Below, one piece after another: positions 1 through 6,757 of a stretch of 8,226 nucleotides of DNA. Source of the stretch: Streptosporangiaceae bacterium. GTDB lineage: Bacteria > Actinomycetota > Actinomycetes > Streptosporangiales > Streptosporangiaceae. The stretch's first letter is position 1; the number at the start of each line of letters is the position of its first letter. The stretch covers positions 1 to 8,226 of the forward strand of contig JASIGS010000235.1 in NCBI GenBank assembly GCA_030052355.1. The letters run 5' to 3'. The notes beneath the pieces were generated by a model. The model saw only the letters and a list, made by a program, of their open reading frames with translations, did no database searches and was not told where the DNA came from. The translations under genes were made by a program, and so were the position numbers.

Positions 1-422
1 ACTGCCATCGGCCCGGTCTCGCGCAGCAGGTCGAGCGCCACCTGGTCCTGCGGCATGCGGATCGCGACCGTGCCCTTCGTGTCGCCCAGGTCCCAGGTCA
101 GCGTCCTCGCGGCGCGGCAGACGACCGTCAGGCCGCCGGGCCAGAACTCGTCGATGAGCTGCCGCCCGTACGAACCGAGGTCCTCGACCAGCGCTTCCGC
201 CGCCCGTACCGTGCCGACAAGTACCGGCGACGGCATCTCCCTGCCCCTGCCCTTGGCCGACAGGAGCCTTGTCACGGCAGCAGGGCTGAACGCGTCACAC
301 CCCACGCCGTAGACGGTATCGGTGGGCAGCACCACGAGCTCGCCGTTCAGCACGGCGGTGGTGGCGGCGGCTAGCCCGGCAGTCCTCTGATCGGCGTCGG
401 CGCAGTCAAACCAGGTGCTCAT
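1..422 (-). CDS. tsaC: L-threonylcarbamoyladenylate synthase (TsaC/Sua5 family), 3' part cut by window edge
   Basis: The enzyme makes threonylcarbamoyl-AMP from threonine, bicarbonate and ATP, the first step of the t6A37 modification of ANN-decoding tRNAs, in the cytoplasm. The first 140 residues are visible. They show the family motifs PTDTVYG (33-39), KGRGREMP (57-64), FWPGGLT (93-99) and GTVAIRMP (117-124). The frame leaves the window just after ETGPMA, where the family normally continues into the SAN-x-SG motif, so the C-terminus is missing only because of the window edge. The ATG at 422 is preceded by an AGGA-like ribosome site lying inside the end of prmC, and the two genes are 5 nt apart, so they are probably translationally coupled. 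I cannot tell whether this is the short TsaC form or the longer Sua5 form with a C-terminal domain. Confidence 0.93.
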   Translation of the reverse strand, partial: MSTWFDCADADQRTAGLAAATTAVLNGELVVLPTDTVYGVGCDAFSPAAVTRLLSAKGRGREMPSPVLVGTVRAAEALVEDLGSYGRQLIDEFWPGGLTVVCRAARTLTWDLGDTKGTVAIRMPQDQVALDLLRETGPMA

Positions 423-427
423 GGCGA

Positions 428-1327
428 TCATCCTGCCATGGCGGCGGCCGCGCCGTGGTCTTGCGCTGACGGCAGGGCTGCCGTGACGAACCGGTCGCGC
501 CCGGCCAGGTCGGCGTGATTACGGGTGGCGCGCCAGCCCTGTTCCTCGGCGAACACCCAGTACACGGCCGCTCCCTGCTGCGCGCCGTGCTCCACTGCCA
601 CCAGGCCGCCCGGCCGCAGCAGCCGCCGCGCCGTGGCCTCGACGACACGGACCGCGTCCAGGCCGTCATCGCCGCCCCACAACGCCGTCGCGGGGTCGTA
701 CTCGCCGACCTCCGGCGGCACCCAGGCCCCGACGGGGATGTACGGCGGGTTGCTGACCACCAGGTCCACGCCGCCGTCGAGGTCGGTGAGCGCGGTGGCG
801 AAGTCGCCGCTGTGCAGGCTCACCCGGCCTCGCGTGTGCGGGCAGGCGACCGCGCAGGCGTCGATGTTGCGCTCCGCCCACTGCCTGGCCAGCGGGTCGG
901 CCTCCACCGCGTGCACCCGCGCGCGCGGCACCTCCTGGGCGATGGCCAGCGCGATGGCACCGGAACCGGTGCCGAGGTCGGCGACCACCGGCTCGGTGAC
1001 GTCCATCGCGGCCAGCTGCTCGATGGCCCAGCCGGTCATCACCTCGGTCTCCTGCCTGGGCACGAACACGCCAGGGCCGACGGCCAGCTCGAGGTAGCGG
1101 AAGAAGGCGGTGCCGGTGATGTGCTGCAGCGGTTCGCGTGCCTCACGGCGGGCCACGTCATCCCAGTACCTGGGGTCGAAGCTCGAGTCGGGCACCAGGT
1201 GCAGCCCGCTGCGCGGCACGCCGTGCAGGTGCGCGGCTATCAGCTCGGCGTCGGTGCGCGGCGACTCAACTCCGGCCTGCGCCAGCCGTGCGGTCGCGAT
1301 GGCGATCTCATCAAGCAGGAGGCTCAC
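428..1327 (-). CDS. prmC: Peptide chain release factor N(5)-glutamine methyltransferase PrmC (HemK)
   Basis: This is an AdoMet-dependent methyltransferase that N5-methylates the glutamine of the GGQ motif in RF1 and RF2, raising peptide-release efficiency. The 299-residue protein has an N-terminal helical release-factor-binding domain (about 1-85), the SAM motif DLGTGSGA (117-124), the acidic motif-II region VEADP (141-145) and the diagnostic glutamine-binding NPPYIP (193-198). The usual VPRPETE segment reads VPRQETE (89-95). Length is normal for the family. The start is GTG, overlapping the last 17 bp of prfA, its own substrate's gene, which suggests coupled translation; no strong Shine-Dalgarno site is visible. 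The last dozen residues are Ala-rich (AAAAMAG) and look dispensable. Recognition is secure; the exact start is less so. Confidence 0.96.
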   Translation of the reverse strand: MSLLLDEIAIATARLAQAGVESPRTDAELIAAHLHGVPRSGLHLVPDSSFDPRYWDDVARREAREPLQHITGTAFFRYLELAVGPGVFVPRQETEVMTGWAIEQLAAMDVTEPVVADLGTGSGAIALAIAQEVPRARVHAVEADPLARQWAERNIDACAVACPHTRGRVSLHSGDFATALTDLDGGVDLVVSNPPYIPVGAWVPPEVGEYDPATALWGGDDGLDAVRVVEATARRLLRPGGLVAVEHGAQQGAAVYWVFAEEQGWRATRNHADLAGRDRFVTAALPSAQDHGAAAAMAG

Positions 1328-2399
1328 CGCGGCCGTCGTTCCCGTTAGCTGCGGCGATCTTGTCAGCCCGGTCCGCCTCGACGAGCGCTCCGATCACGGC
1401 GTCAAGGTCCCCGTCGATCACCTGGTCAAGGTTGTAGGCCTTGAAGCCGACCCGGTGGTCGGAGATCCGGTTCTCCGGGAAGTTGTAGGTGCGGACCCGC
1501 TGTGACCTGTCCACCGTGGCTACCTGGCTGCGCCGTTCGGCAGACGCCTGGGCGTCGGCCTCCTCCTGGGCGATCGACAGCAGACGCGAGCGCAGCACGC
1601 GCATCGCCTGCTCCTTGTTCTGCAGCTGGCTCTTCTCGTTCTGGCAGGAGACGACGACGCCGGTCGGCAGGTGCGTGATGCGCACGGCCGAGTCGGTCGT
1701 GTTCACGCTCTGACCGCCAGGACCTGACGACCGGAACACGTCGATCTTCAGGTCTGCCGGGTCGATGGTGACGTCGATCGGGTCGGCCTCGGGCATCACG
1801 AGCACGCCAGCCGCCGAGGTGTGGATCCGGCCTTGCGACTCCGTCGCGGGCACCCGCTGCACCCGGTGCACGCCGCCCTCGTACTTGAGCTGCGACCAGG
1901 CGCCGTCCCCGCCCCGCGCCTTGACCGCCATCGTGACGTCCTTGTAGCCGCCGAGGCCGGTGATGGTGGAGTCGAGGATCTCGGTCTTCCAGCCGTGCCG
2001 CTCGGCGTACCGCTGGTACATGCGCAGCAGGTCGCCGGCGAACAGCGCCGACTCCTCGCCGCCCTCCCCCGCCTTCACCTCGAGGATGACGTCCTTGTCG
2101 TCGTTCGGGTCACGGGGAACGAGCAGCGCGTTCAGCCGAAGCTCCAGCTCGGCCCGGCGCGCCGCGAGCTGCTCGGCCTCAACGGCGAACGACGGGTCCT
2201 CGTGCGCCAGCTCGCGCGCCGTGGCCTCGTCCTCGCCGGTCTGCCGCCATTGCGCGTAAGCCTGGACGATGGGGCTGAGCTCGCCGTAGCGCCGGGACAA
2301 GGCCCTGGCCCGGTCCGGGTCAGCGTGGATAGCGGGGTCAGCGAGATCGCGCTCGAGCTGCTCATGCTCGGCAGCGAGGTCGGCAAGCCGGTCAAACAT
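1311..2399 (-). CDS. prfA: Peptide chain release factor 1 (RF1)
   Basis: RF1 recognises UAA and UAG in the ribosomal A site and triggers hydrolysis of peptidyl-tRNA. The 362-residue protein has an N-terminal coiled region (about 1-100), the GEGGEES segment (111-117), the tripeptide anticodon PAT (184-186), which marks RF1 rather than RF2, and the catalytic GGQ (228-230) in [17 protein letters not shown]. The C-terminal tail after about residue 347 is polar and variable. The ATG start follows a strong AGGAGGT site with a 5-nt spacer. It lies 86 nt after rpmE and overlaps prmC, whose product methylates the Gln of its GGQ motif: enzyme and substrate are encoded in one operon. No in-frame stop or frameshift is present (unlike the programmed frameshift typical of RF2 genes). 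Confidence 0.98.
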   Translation of the reverse strand: MFDRLADLAAEHEQLERDLADPAIHADPDRARALSRRYGELSPIVQAYAQWRQTGEDEATARELAHEDPSFAVEAEQLAARRAELELRLNALLVPRDPNDDKDVILEVKAGEGGEESALFAGDLLRMYQRYAERHGWKTEILDSTITGLGGYKDVTMAVKARGGDGAWSQLKYEGGVHRVQRVPATESQGRIHTSAAGVLVMPEADPIDVTIDPADLKIDVFRSSGPGGQSVNTTDSAVRITHLPTGVVVSCQNEKSQLQNKEQAMRVLRSRLLSIAQEEADAQASAERRSQVATVDRSQRVRTYNFPENRISDHRVGFKAYNLDQVIDGDLDAVIGALVEADRADKIAAANGNDGRGEPPA

Positions 2400-2435
2400 C
2401 GCTTACCTCCTCGCTGAAACCGTGCATGCCCGCGT

Positions 2436-2466
2436 AATCCGGCCCGAAACGATGCCGGATTTTATT
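2436..2466 (+). terminator. Intrinsic-terminator-like hairpin in the rpmE-prfA gap, U-tract on the plus strand
   Basis: AATCCGGC (2436-2443) and GCCGGATT (2454-2461) form a perfect 8-bp stem with a 10-nt loop. On the plus strand the stem is followed by a T-rich run (TTTTATT, 2460-2466), the layout of a Rho-independent terminator for transcription running against the operon. Read on the minus strand there is no U-tract, so for the rpmE-prfA transcript it is more likely a processing or stabilising hairpin. No plus-strand gene is seen here, so an antisense-terminator role is inference. Confidence 0.45.
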
Positions 2467-2485
2467 GGGAACGTGGCGTCCCAGG

Positions 2486-2707
2486 CTATTTGCCGCCCGC
2501 GGGCTTCTTGCCGAAACGGCGCTCGAACCTGGCCACGCGGCCGCCGGTGTCGAGGATCTTCTGCTTGCCCGTGTAGAACGGGTGGCAGCTTGAGCACACG
2601 TCGGCGTGAATCACGCCGTTCTTAGCCGTGCTCCGGGTCGTGAACGTGTTCCCGCAGCTACAGGTCACGGTCGTGACCACGTAGTCGGGGTGAATACCTG
2701 ACTTCAT
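2486..2707 (-). CDS. rpmE: 50S ribosomal protein L31, zinc-binding (C+) type
   Basis: This is a component of the large ribosomal subunit that bridges to the small-subunit head. The 73-residue product starts MKSGIHPDY, typical of L31. It has four cysteines in a zinc ribbon, C16-x-C18 and C38-x-x-C41, followed by HPFYTGKQ, so it is the zinc-containing C+ form rather than the Zur-controlled cysteine-free paralogue. The Lys/Arg-rich tail (RFERRFGKK region, ending KPAGGK) is normal for actinobacteria. The ATG at 2707 is preceded by an AGGAG site with about 6 nt spacing. It lies between rho and prfA, the usual actinobacterial order. Confidence 0.98.
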   Translation of the reverse strand: MKSGIHPDYVVTTVTCSCGNTFTTRSTAKNGVIHADVCSSCHPFYTGKQKILDTGGRVARFERRFGKKPAGGK

Positions 2708-2817
2708 CTCTACTCCTGGGTCCCGCGGTCGCCGGGTCGCCTGACGCTGTGCGCGCCGGCGTGAACCGGTACCGCTGCTGGTTGACCTACCAGTTTGCCA
2801 GATCCTGGAACGCGGCA

Positions 2818-2843
2818 GGCCGGCCGGAGATTCCCGGCCGGCC
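2818..2843 (-). terminator. GC-rich hairpin directly after rho
   Basis: GGCCGGCCGG (2818-2827) and CCGGCCGGCC (2834-2843) are perfect inverted 10-mers separated by 6 nt, beginning 5 nt after the rho stop codon. On the minus strand no U-tract follows. Such U-less strong stems are commonly proposed as terminators in actinobacteria. It may end or attenuate the rho transcript before rpmE. The remaining roughly 110 nt to rpmE hold no promoter that I can call with confidence. Confidence 0.6.
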
Positions 2844-2848
2844 GGGCG

Positions 2849-5011
2849 TCAGGAGGATGCGACTGTTGTCTTCTGCACCTGGAGCAGGAACTCGGCGTTG
2901 CTCTTGGTGCCCTTCATGCGGTCCATGAGGACCTCGAGTGCCTGCTGCGGCTCCAGCGCGTGCAGCACGCGCCGCAGCTGCCAGATGATCTTGAGCTCCT
3001 CCGGCGACATCAGCAGCTCTTCCTTCCTGGTGCCAGACGCGTCCACGTCGACCGCCGGGAAGATCCGCTTGTCAGACAGCTCGCGGCGCAGCCGCAGCTC
3101 CATGTTGCCGGTGCCCTTGAACTCCTCGAAGATGACCTCGTCGGCACGGGAACCGGTCTCGATCAGCGCCGTCGCGAGTACCGTCAGCGAGCCGCCGTGC
3201 TCGATGTTGCGCGCCGCGCCGAAGAACCGCTTCGGCGGGTAGAGCGCCGTCGAGTCGACACCGCCGGACATGATCCGGCCGCTGGCCGGGGACGAGTTGT
3301 TGTAAGCGCGCCCGAGCCTCGTGATCGAGTCGAGCAGCACGACGACGTCGTGGCCCATCTCCACCAGCCGCTTGGCCCGCTCGATCGCCAGCTCCGCGAC
3401 CATCGTGTGGTCCTCGGCGGGGCGGTCGAAGGTCGAGTGGATCACCTCGCCCTTGACCGTGCGCTGCATGTCGGTGACTTCCTCAGGACGCTCGTCAACG
3501 AGCACGACCATGAGGTGACATTCCGGGTTGTTCTTCGTGATCGCGTTGGCGATCGCCTGCAGGATCATCGTCTTACCGGCCTTGGGCGGTGACACGATGA
3601 GGCCGCGCTGACCCTTGCCGATGGGGCTGACGAGGTCGATGATCCGCGTGGTCATGTTGCCGGGGTCGGACTCGAGCCGGAGCCTGTCCTGCGGGTACAG
3701 CGGCACCAGCTTGGCGAACTCGGGCCGGCTCTTCGACTGCTCAGGATCAAGGCCGTTCACCTTGTCGAGCCGCACCAGCGCGTTGAACTTCTCCCTGCGC
3801 TCGCCTTCGCGCGGCTGCCTGATCGCGCCCTCGATCACGTCGCCCTTGCGCAGCCCGTACTTGCGGACCTGGGACAGCGACACGTAGACGTCGTTGGCGC
3901 CGGGGAGGTACCCGGTAGTCCGGACGAACCCGTAGTTGTCCAGCACGTCGAGGATCCCGGCGATCGGGATCAGCACGTCGTCCTCGGTGATGACCGGCTC
4001 GGCGTCGTTCCCGCCACCGCGCTCACGGCGCCTGTTGCCGGTGTTCCTGTTGCGGTACCTGTCCCGGCTCCGGCGGCTGCCCTGCCCGTCCCGATCGTCG
4101 CCGGAGTCCCGGCCCTGCTGGTCCCGGTTACCCTGCTGGTCCCGGCTGCCCTGCTGGTCCCGGCTGCCCTGCTGCTCGCGGGTGTCACGGCCCTGGTCCT
4201 GGCCGTCGCCTGCGGCGCGGGTCTGACCGGTGTCGTCGCGCTGGGCACTGTCGTCGCGGCGGGCACTGTCGTCGCGGCGGACATTGCCGTTGCGACGGCG
4301 CCGGCTGTCACCCGTGCGCTGGCCCTCGGCCGCGTGCTGGCCGTCCTCGCGGACAGTCGCCGTCGCGGTGCTTGCGGGCCCGCCCGCGGATACGGCCTGA
4401 GCCGCGGGCGCGGCTTCACCGACGCCCCCGTCGGCCTGCCGGGGCGCGTCCCCGATCCCGCCAGCGTTCGTGCTGCCCAACCCTGGTTGTGTTGAAATCT
4501 GTGGTTCCATGGCGTCCTGCTCGAAGGTGCGGTCGGCGTCGGCTCCCGCAGGCGCGTTCCGCTGGACTGAATTGTCAGAAGTCTCGATGGTCTGCTGCCC
4601 GGGTCCACCAACCCGGGACACGGCCGCGCCGACCCGCGTGCCGTCCTGGCCAGGGGCGCTGGCCTCGTGCAACCCCCCGCCTTGCCGCCTCTCCTCGATA
4701 GCCGCGATGAGCTGGCCCTTGCGCATCCTCGCGGTTCCGGTGATGCCTATCGACTGGGCAACCCGCTGGAGTTCGGGCAACAGCATCGCGGAAAGCGGTG
4801 CGGTGTGGCCATCGGTACCGCCCAGGGCCGCTGCCCCAGCCCGGCCGGCACCACTGGCCGCGTCGATAGCATCCGGCCAGGAGCGTACCGCGCTCGCCTG
4901 CTCGTGGGAAGTCCCAGCCGAGGGTGGCCCACCGGCCGGTGAACCGCCTGAGCCGGGCATGCCGGTAGGTTCGCCGTCTTCCACCGAGAACAGGTCAGAG
5001 GTTTCGCTCAC
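2849..5011 (-). CDS. rho: Transcription termination factor Rho, with long disordered insertion
   Basis: Rho is a hexameric RNA-dependent ATPase/translocase that ends transcription of untranslated RNA. The 720-residue protein has a Rho-N (SAP-like) domain at about 71-110 and a low-complexity insertion at about 111-340, rich in Gly, Arg, Asp, Gln and Asn. The RNA-binding cold-shock domain is at about 345-415 (GILDVLDNYGFVR). The RecA-like ATPase carries Walker A SPPKAGKT (474-481), Walker B VVVLLD (556-561) with SITRLGRAYN, the Q-loop around MSGGVDS, and the R-loop GTGNMELRLRRELS. All catalytic elements look intact. The protein is some 300 residues longer than E. coli Rho because of the N-terminal part, as in other high-GC actinobacteria. 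The start is GTG at 5011, with GGAAGGA 6 nt upstream; residues 1-70 are variable, so a later start is possible. It is the last gene before a large non-coding region on its 5' side. Confidence 0.98.
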   Translation of the reverse strand: MSETSDLFSVEDGEPTGMPGSGGSPAGGPPSAGTSHEQASAVRSWPDAIDAASGAGRAGAAALGGTDGHTAPLSAMLLPELQRVAQSIGITGTARMRKGQLIAAIEERRQGGGLHEASAPGQDGTRVGAAVSRVGGPGQQTIETSDNSVQRNAPAGADADRTFEQDAMEPQISTQPGLGSTNAGGIGDAPRQADGGVGEAAPAAQAVSAGGPASTATATVREDGQHAAEGQRTGDSRRRRNGNVRRDDSARRDDSAQRDDTGQTRAAGDGQDQGRDTREQQGSRDQQGSRDQQGNRDQQGRDSGDDRDGQGSRRSRDRYRNRNTGNRRRERGGGNDAEPVITEDDVLIPIAGILDVLDNYGFVRTTGYLPGANDVYVSLSQVRKYGLRKGDVIEGAIRQPREGERREKFNALVRLDKVNGLDPEQSKSRPEFAKLVPLYPQDRLRLESDPGNMTTRIIDLVSPIGKGQRGLIVSPPKAGKTMILQAIANAITKNNPECHLMVVLVDERPEEVTDMQRTVKGEVIHSTFDRPAEDHTMVAELAIERAKRLVEMGHDVVVLLDSITRLGRAYNNSSPASGRIMSGGVDSTALYPPKRFFGAARNIEHGGSLTVLATALIETGSRADEVIFEEFKGTGNMELRLRRELSDKRIFPAVDVDASGTRKEELLMSPEELKIIWQLRRVLHALEPQQALEVLMDRMKGTKSNAEFLLQVQKTTVASS
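4113..4184 (-). repeat. 18-bp tandem repeat, 4 units, inside the rho insertion
   Basis: Four consecutive 18-bp units begin CCCTGCTG on the plus strand at 4113, 4131, 4149 and 4167. Units 2 and 3 are identical, unit 1 differs at its end, and unit 4 is the most diverged. On the coding strand they encode a repeated six-residue RDQQGS/N motif (about residues 279-302). Because the unit is a multiple of three, copy-number change keeps the rho frame open. Confidence 0.9.
4231..4284 (-). repeat. 18-bp tandem repeat, 3 units, inside the rho insertion
   Basis: Three 18-bp units begin TGTCGTCGCG on the plus strand at 4231, 4249 and 4267. They encode RRDDSA, RRDDSA and QRDDTG (about residues 245-262). 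The array is distinct in sequence from the one at 4113-4184 but has the same 18-bp period. It lies in the disordered RNA-binding-type linker, not in a folded domain. Confidence 0.88.
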
Positions 5012-5083
5012 GAGGGGTCCTTCCCAGGGTGCGGCCGACAGCCGGGGCTACGGCCATCCGATATCCGCTGTCGCGTTGTAACC

Positions 5084-5099
5084 GGCGGCGTACGCCGCC
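5084..5099. repeat. Perfect 16-bp palindrome upstream of rho
   Basis: GGCGGCGTACGCCGCC is identical to its reverse complement and lies about 73 bp before the rho start codon. It could be a dimeric-repressor operator or, in RNA, a 6-bp stem with a GUAC loop in the rho leader. GC-rich palindromes arise by chance in such DNA, so function is not proven. Confidence 0.5.
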
Positions 5100-5436
5100 T
5101 TCTCGCCCGGCACCATTGCCTGAGCCGGCATTTTGCCCTGCCACCTGGCGCTTCGCCAGTTAGCCCGCTGCCATATTTGCCCGCCACCGCCGCAGCTGAC
5201 AGGCCGCCATGCCGGTCGCGGCTGCTGGCCTCGGGACCCTTGGCTAGGGCCGTACAGACCTTGAACTCCCGCGACGGGCAGATGAGTGTCGGAATCGCGC
5301 ACCGCCGACCGCCGGAAGGCTGACCGGCTGGAGTGCGAACAAGCACCTGTCCCCATGGCGGGGCATCTGGTGCAGCAGCTAGCTTAACACCAACATGGCC
5401 CACGGCATTCCTTAGGTGACGTCCGTCTTCACCGGC

Positions 5437-5479
5437 AGCGAGCCGGCAGCACTACCTGGGCAGCACTCCTCGGCTCGCT
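5437..5479. repeat. Inverted repeat enclosing a 9-bp direct repeat
   Basis: AGCGAGCC (5437-5444) pairs with GGCTCGCT (5472-5479). Within the 27-nt loop GGCAGCACT occurs twice, at 5445-5453 and 5459-5467. It could be a leader RNA stem-loop or a paired protein-binding site about 430 bp upstream of rho. Confidence 0.45.
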
Positions 5480-5578
5480 CAAGGCTGCCTGGTGACGGGC
5501 GCGGCACGCCCGAAGGCACGCTGACGCGGCAGCCGCGGACGGGGAAGCAGACTGGCGCAGCGGACCTGAAGAGGGCGT

Positions 5579-5607
5579 TAGCTACCGACATCCAGGGGGG
5601 CTTACAA
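5579..5607 (-). promoter_or_regulatory. Weak candidate promoter for rho
   Basis: On the minus strand TTGTAA (5602-5607) and TAGCTA (5579-5584) are separated by exactly 17 bp. The match to the housekeeping sigma consensus is modest, particularly at the -10 element. It would give a leader of roughly 560 nt. It is the best pair I found in the gap but is a guess. Confidence 0.25.
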
Positions 5608-5687
5608 CCTGGATCGTTACCCGTTTTGGCAGTGATCGAATCTCGGATCTGAGATATGTCGCGTCGCTGCTAACCGGTCACGGCGCG

Positions 5688-6734
5688 TTACATCCGGTTC
5701 GTCGGGCTGACGCCCGTGAGCCCAAGTCCAGCGGCCAGCGCCGCACGCACCGCGTCTGCCAGCAGCAGCCTGGCGGTCACCAGCTCCGGCGTCGCTGCCT
5801 GCTGGCCGCGGAACGGCAGGGCGGGGCTCACCTGCTGGCACGCCGACCAAGCCGCGGCGACTTCCTCCAGGTAACGCGGCACCTCGTCCGGCCGGTGCCG
5901 GCGCGCCGCGGCAGCTACGCGTACCGGCAAGAAGGACAGCAGCGCCAGCAGGTCGCGTTCGCCCGGCTCGGCGAGCAGTTCGGCGAGCCGGTTCCCCGGG
6001 TCGGCGCGGGCCAGGCCGAGCTCTGCCGCCCAGCGCAAAGTAGACGCGGCGTCAGCGTGGGCGTGCTGGACCGCGTAGAAGGGATCGGCCTCCCGGCTGC
6101 CGCTCATGGCCGCCTGCCCGAGTTCGCCGACCGCGCCCGGCAGCGTCCTGGCCAGCCGGTAGCGGACCGCACCGATCCCGAGGTAGGCGACGACCGGCCT
6201 GACCGGCGAGTCGGCGCGCCCGGCCGCTGGCGGCGGTGGGGGTCGTTCCCATTCCGAAGCGATCGTGGGGGTGGCGCCCGCCGCCTGCGCAAGCCGTCCG
6301 CTCATCACCTCGGCCTGCTCGCGCCACGCGCTCTGCCAGTCCTGCGCCGCCGCGAGGTCCGGCCACGGCCGGACGGTCGCCGTTGTGCCCGCCAGAATCC
6401 TGCTGTTCGCGCAAGCCGGCCCGGCGGCTGCCATCTGAGCGGCGGAGCGCGCCAGGGCGTGCGGCGTCACGGTCACGGTCAGGTAGCCGCCGCCCGTCTG
6501 CTCGGCAGCCAGGATCCACGGCACCGGCCGGAGCGCGCGGGCGAGCGCCGAGGCGAACTCGGCCGGTTCGGCCCCCCCGATCTCGAAGGCGGCCGCGGTG
6601 GCATAGCTACCTGGCTCGCCGCTGCGCGCTGGCCGCCAGGTGCCGGCCGGGACGACCGGGTCGGGGTGACCGTTGTTCGCCGCGATCTCGCTGACCGACC
6701 TGGAGAGCTCGGCGTCGAGGTCGCTGGTGATCAC
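5688..6734 (-). CDS. nrtL: ArgS-related anticodon-binding protein lacking the catalytic domain (NrtL-like)
   Basis: The 348-residue protein resembles the two ends of arginyl-tRNA synthetase. Residues about 10-105 look like the N-terminal tRNA-binding (Add-type) domain, including EFASALARALRP and GGGYLTVTVT. Residues about 185-348 align with the end of the synthetase core and the DALR anticodon-binding domain: GAVRY (188-192, as ADAVRY in ArgRS), DPFYAVQHAHADA (217-229, as NPVYYVQYAHAR), and the terminal GLGLTGVSPTNRM (as GLDLLGVSAPERM). The nucleotide-binding domain with HIGH and KMSK motifs is absent, replaced by about 80 Ala/Pro-rich residues with a five-Pro run (165-169), so it cannot charge tRNA. 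From memory, such proteins are named NrtL in streptomycetes; their function is unknown to me. It probably binds tRNA-Arg. The GTG start lies 23 nt after the response-regulator stop, so the two are probably co-transcribed; the ribosome site is weak. Confidence 0.85.
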   Translation of the reverse strand: MITSDLDAELSRSVSEIAANNGHPDPVVPAGTWRPARSGEPGSYATAAAFEIGGAEPAEFASALARALRPVPWILAAEQTGGGYLTVTVTPHALARSAAQMAAAGPACANSRILAGTTATVRPWPDLAAAQDWQSAWREQAEVMSGRLAQAAGATPTIASEWERPPPPPAAGRADSPVRPVVAYLGIGAVRYRLARTLPGAVGELGQAAMSGSREADPFYAVQHAHADAASTLRWAAELGLARADPGNRLAELLAEPGERDLLALLSFLPVRVAAAARRHRPDEVPRYLEEVAAAWSACQQVSPALPFRGQQAATPELVTARLLLADAVRAALAAGLGLTGVSPTNRM

Positions 6735-6757
6735 CTGCCCAGGGTACGGCGCGGCGG

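Larger units (their letters stand above)
5012..5687. other. Gene-poor intergenic region / long rho leader
   Basis: This 676-bp stretch between rho and the ArgRS-like gene has no reading frame that resembles a protein. The frames that stay open in it have no recognisable domain, no convincing ribosome site and erratic composition. It holds a perfect palindrome (5084-5099), a small hairpin CTGGCG-CTT-CGCCAG (5145-5159), an inverted repeat flanking a direct repeat (5437-5479), a weak promoter candidate (5579-5607) and an imperfect palindrome ATCTCGGATCTGAGAT (5640-5655) downstream of the ArgRS-like gene. If transcription of rho starts in its far part, the mRNA leader would exceed 500 nt, compatible with control of rho by its own product, which is known in other bacteria. 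Confidence 0.6.

Noticed and set aside
515..1348. Long plus-strand frame opposite prmC (277 codons)
   Set aside because: It is antisense to a secure prmC; the product is Arg/His/Gly-rich shadow sequence, as commonly seen opposite high-GC genes.
2775..2815. Plus-strand TTGACC near 2783 as a promoter
   Set aside because: No -10 element at proper spacing and no plus-strand gene downstream.
2795..3592. Long plus-strand frame opposite rho (265 codons)
   Set aside because: It mirrors the conserved Rho ATPase coding region on the other strand and has no domain of its own.
4113..4284. Could the repeated units be a CRISPR array?
   Set aside because: Units are directly contiguous, 18 bp long, in frame with rho and without spacers; they are protein-coding tandem repeats.
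5048..5403. Open minus-strand frames in the rho leader (102 and 131 codons)
   Set aside because: No recognisable domain, composition unlike a protein from this genome, no clear ribosome site, and two frames open at once; treated as GC-driven chance frames.
5416..5652. Plus-strand open frame of 78 codons between rho and the ArgRS-like gene
   Set aside because: Low-complexity product with no family resemblance, and it spans the inverted repeat and the promoter candidate; not supportable as a gene.
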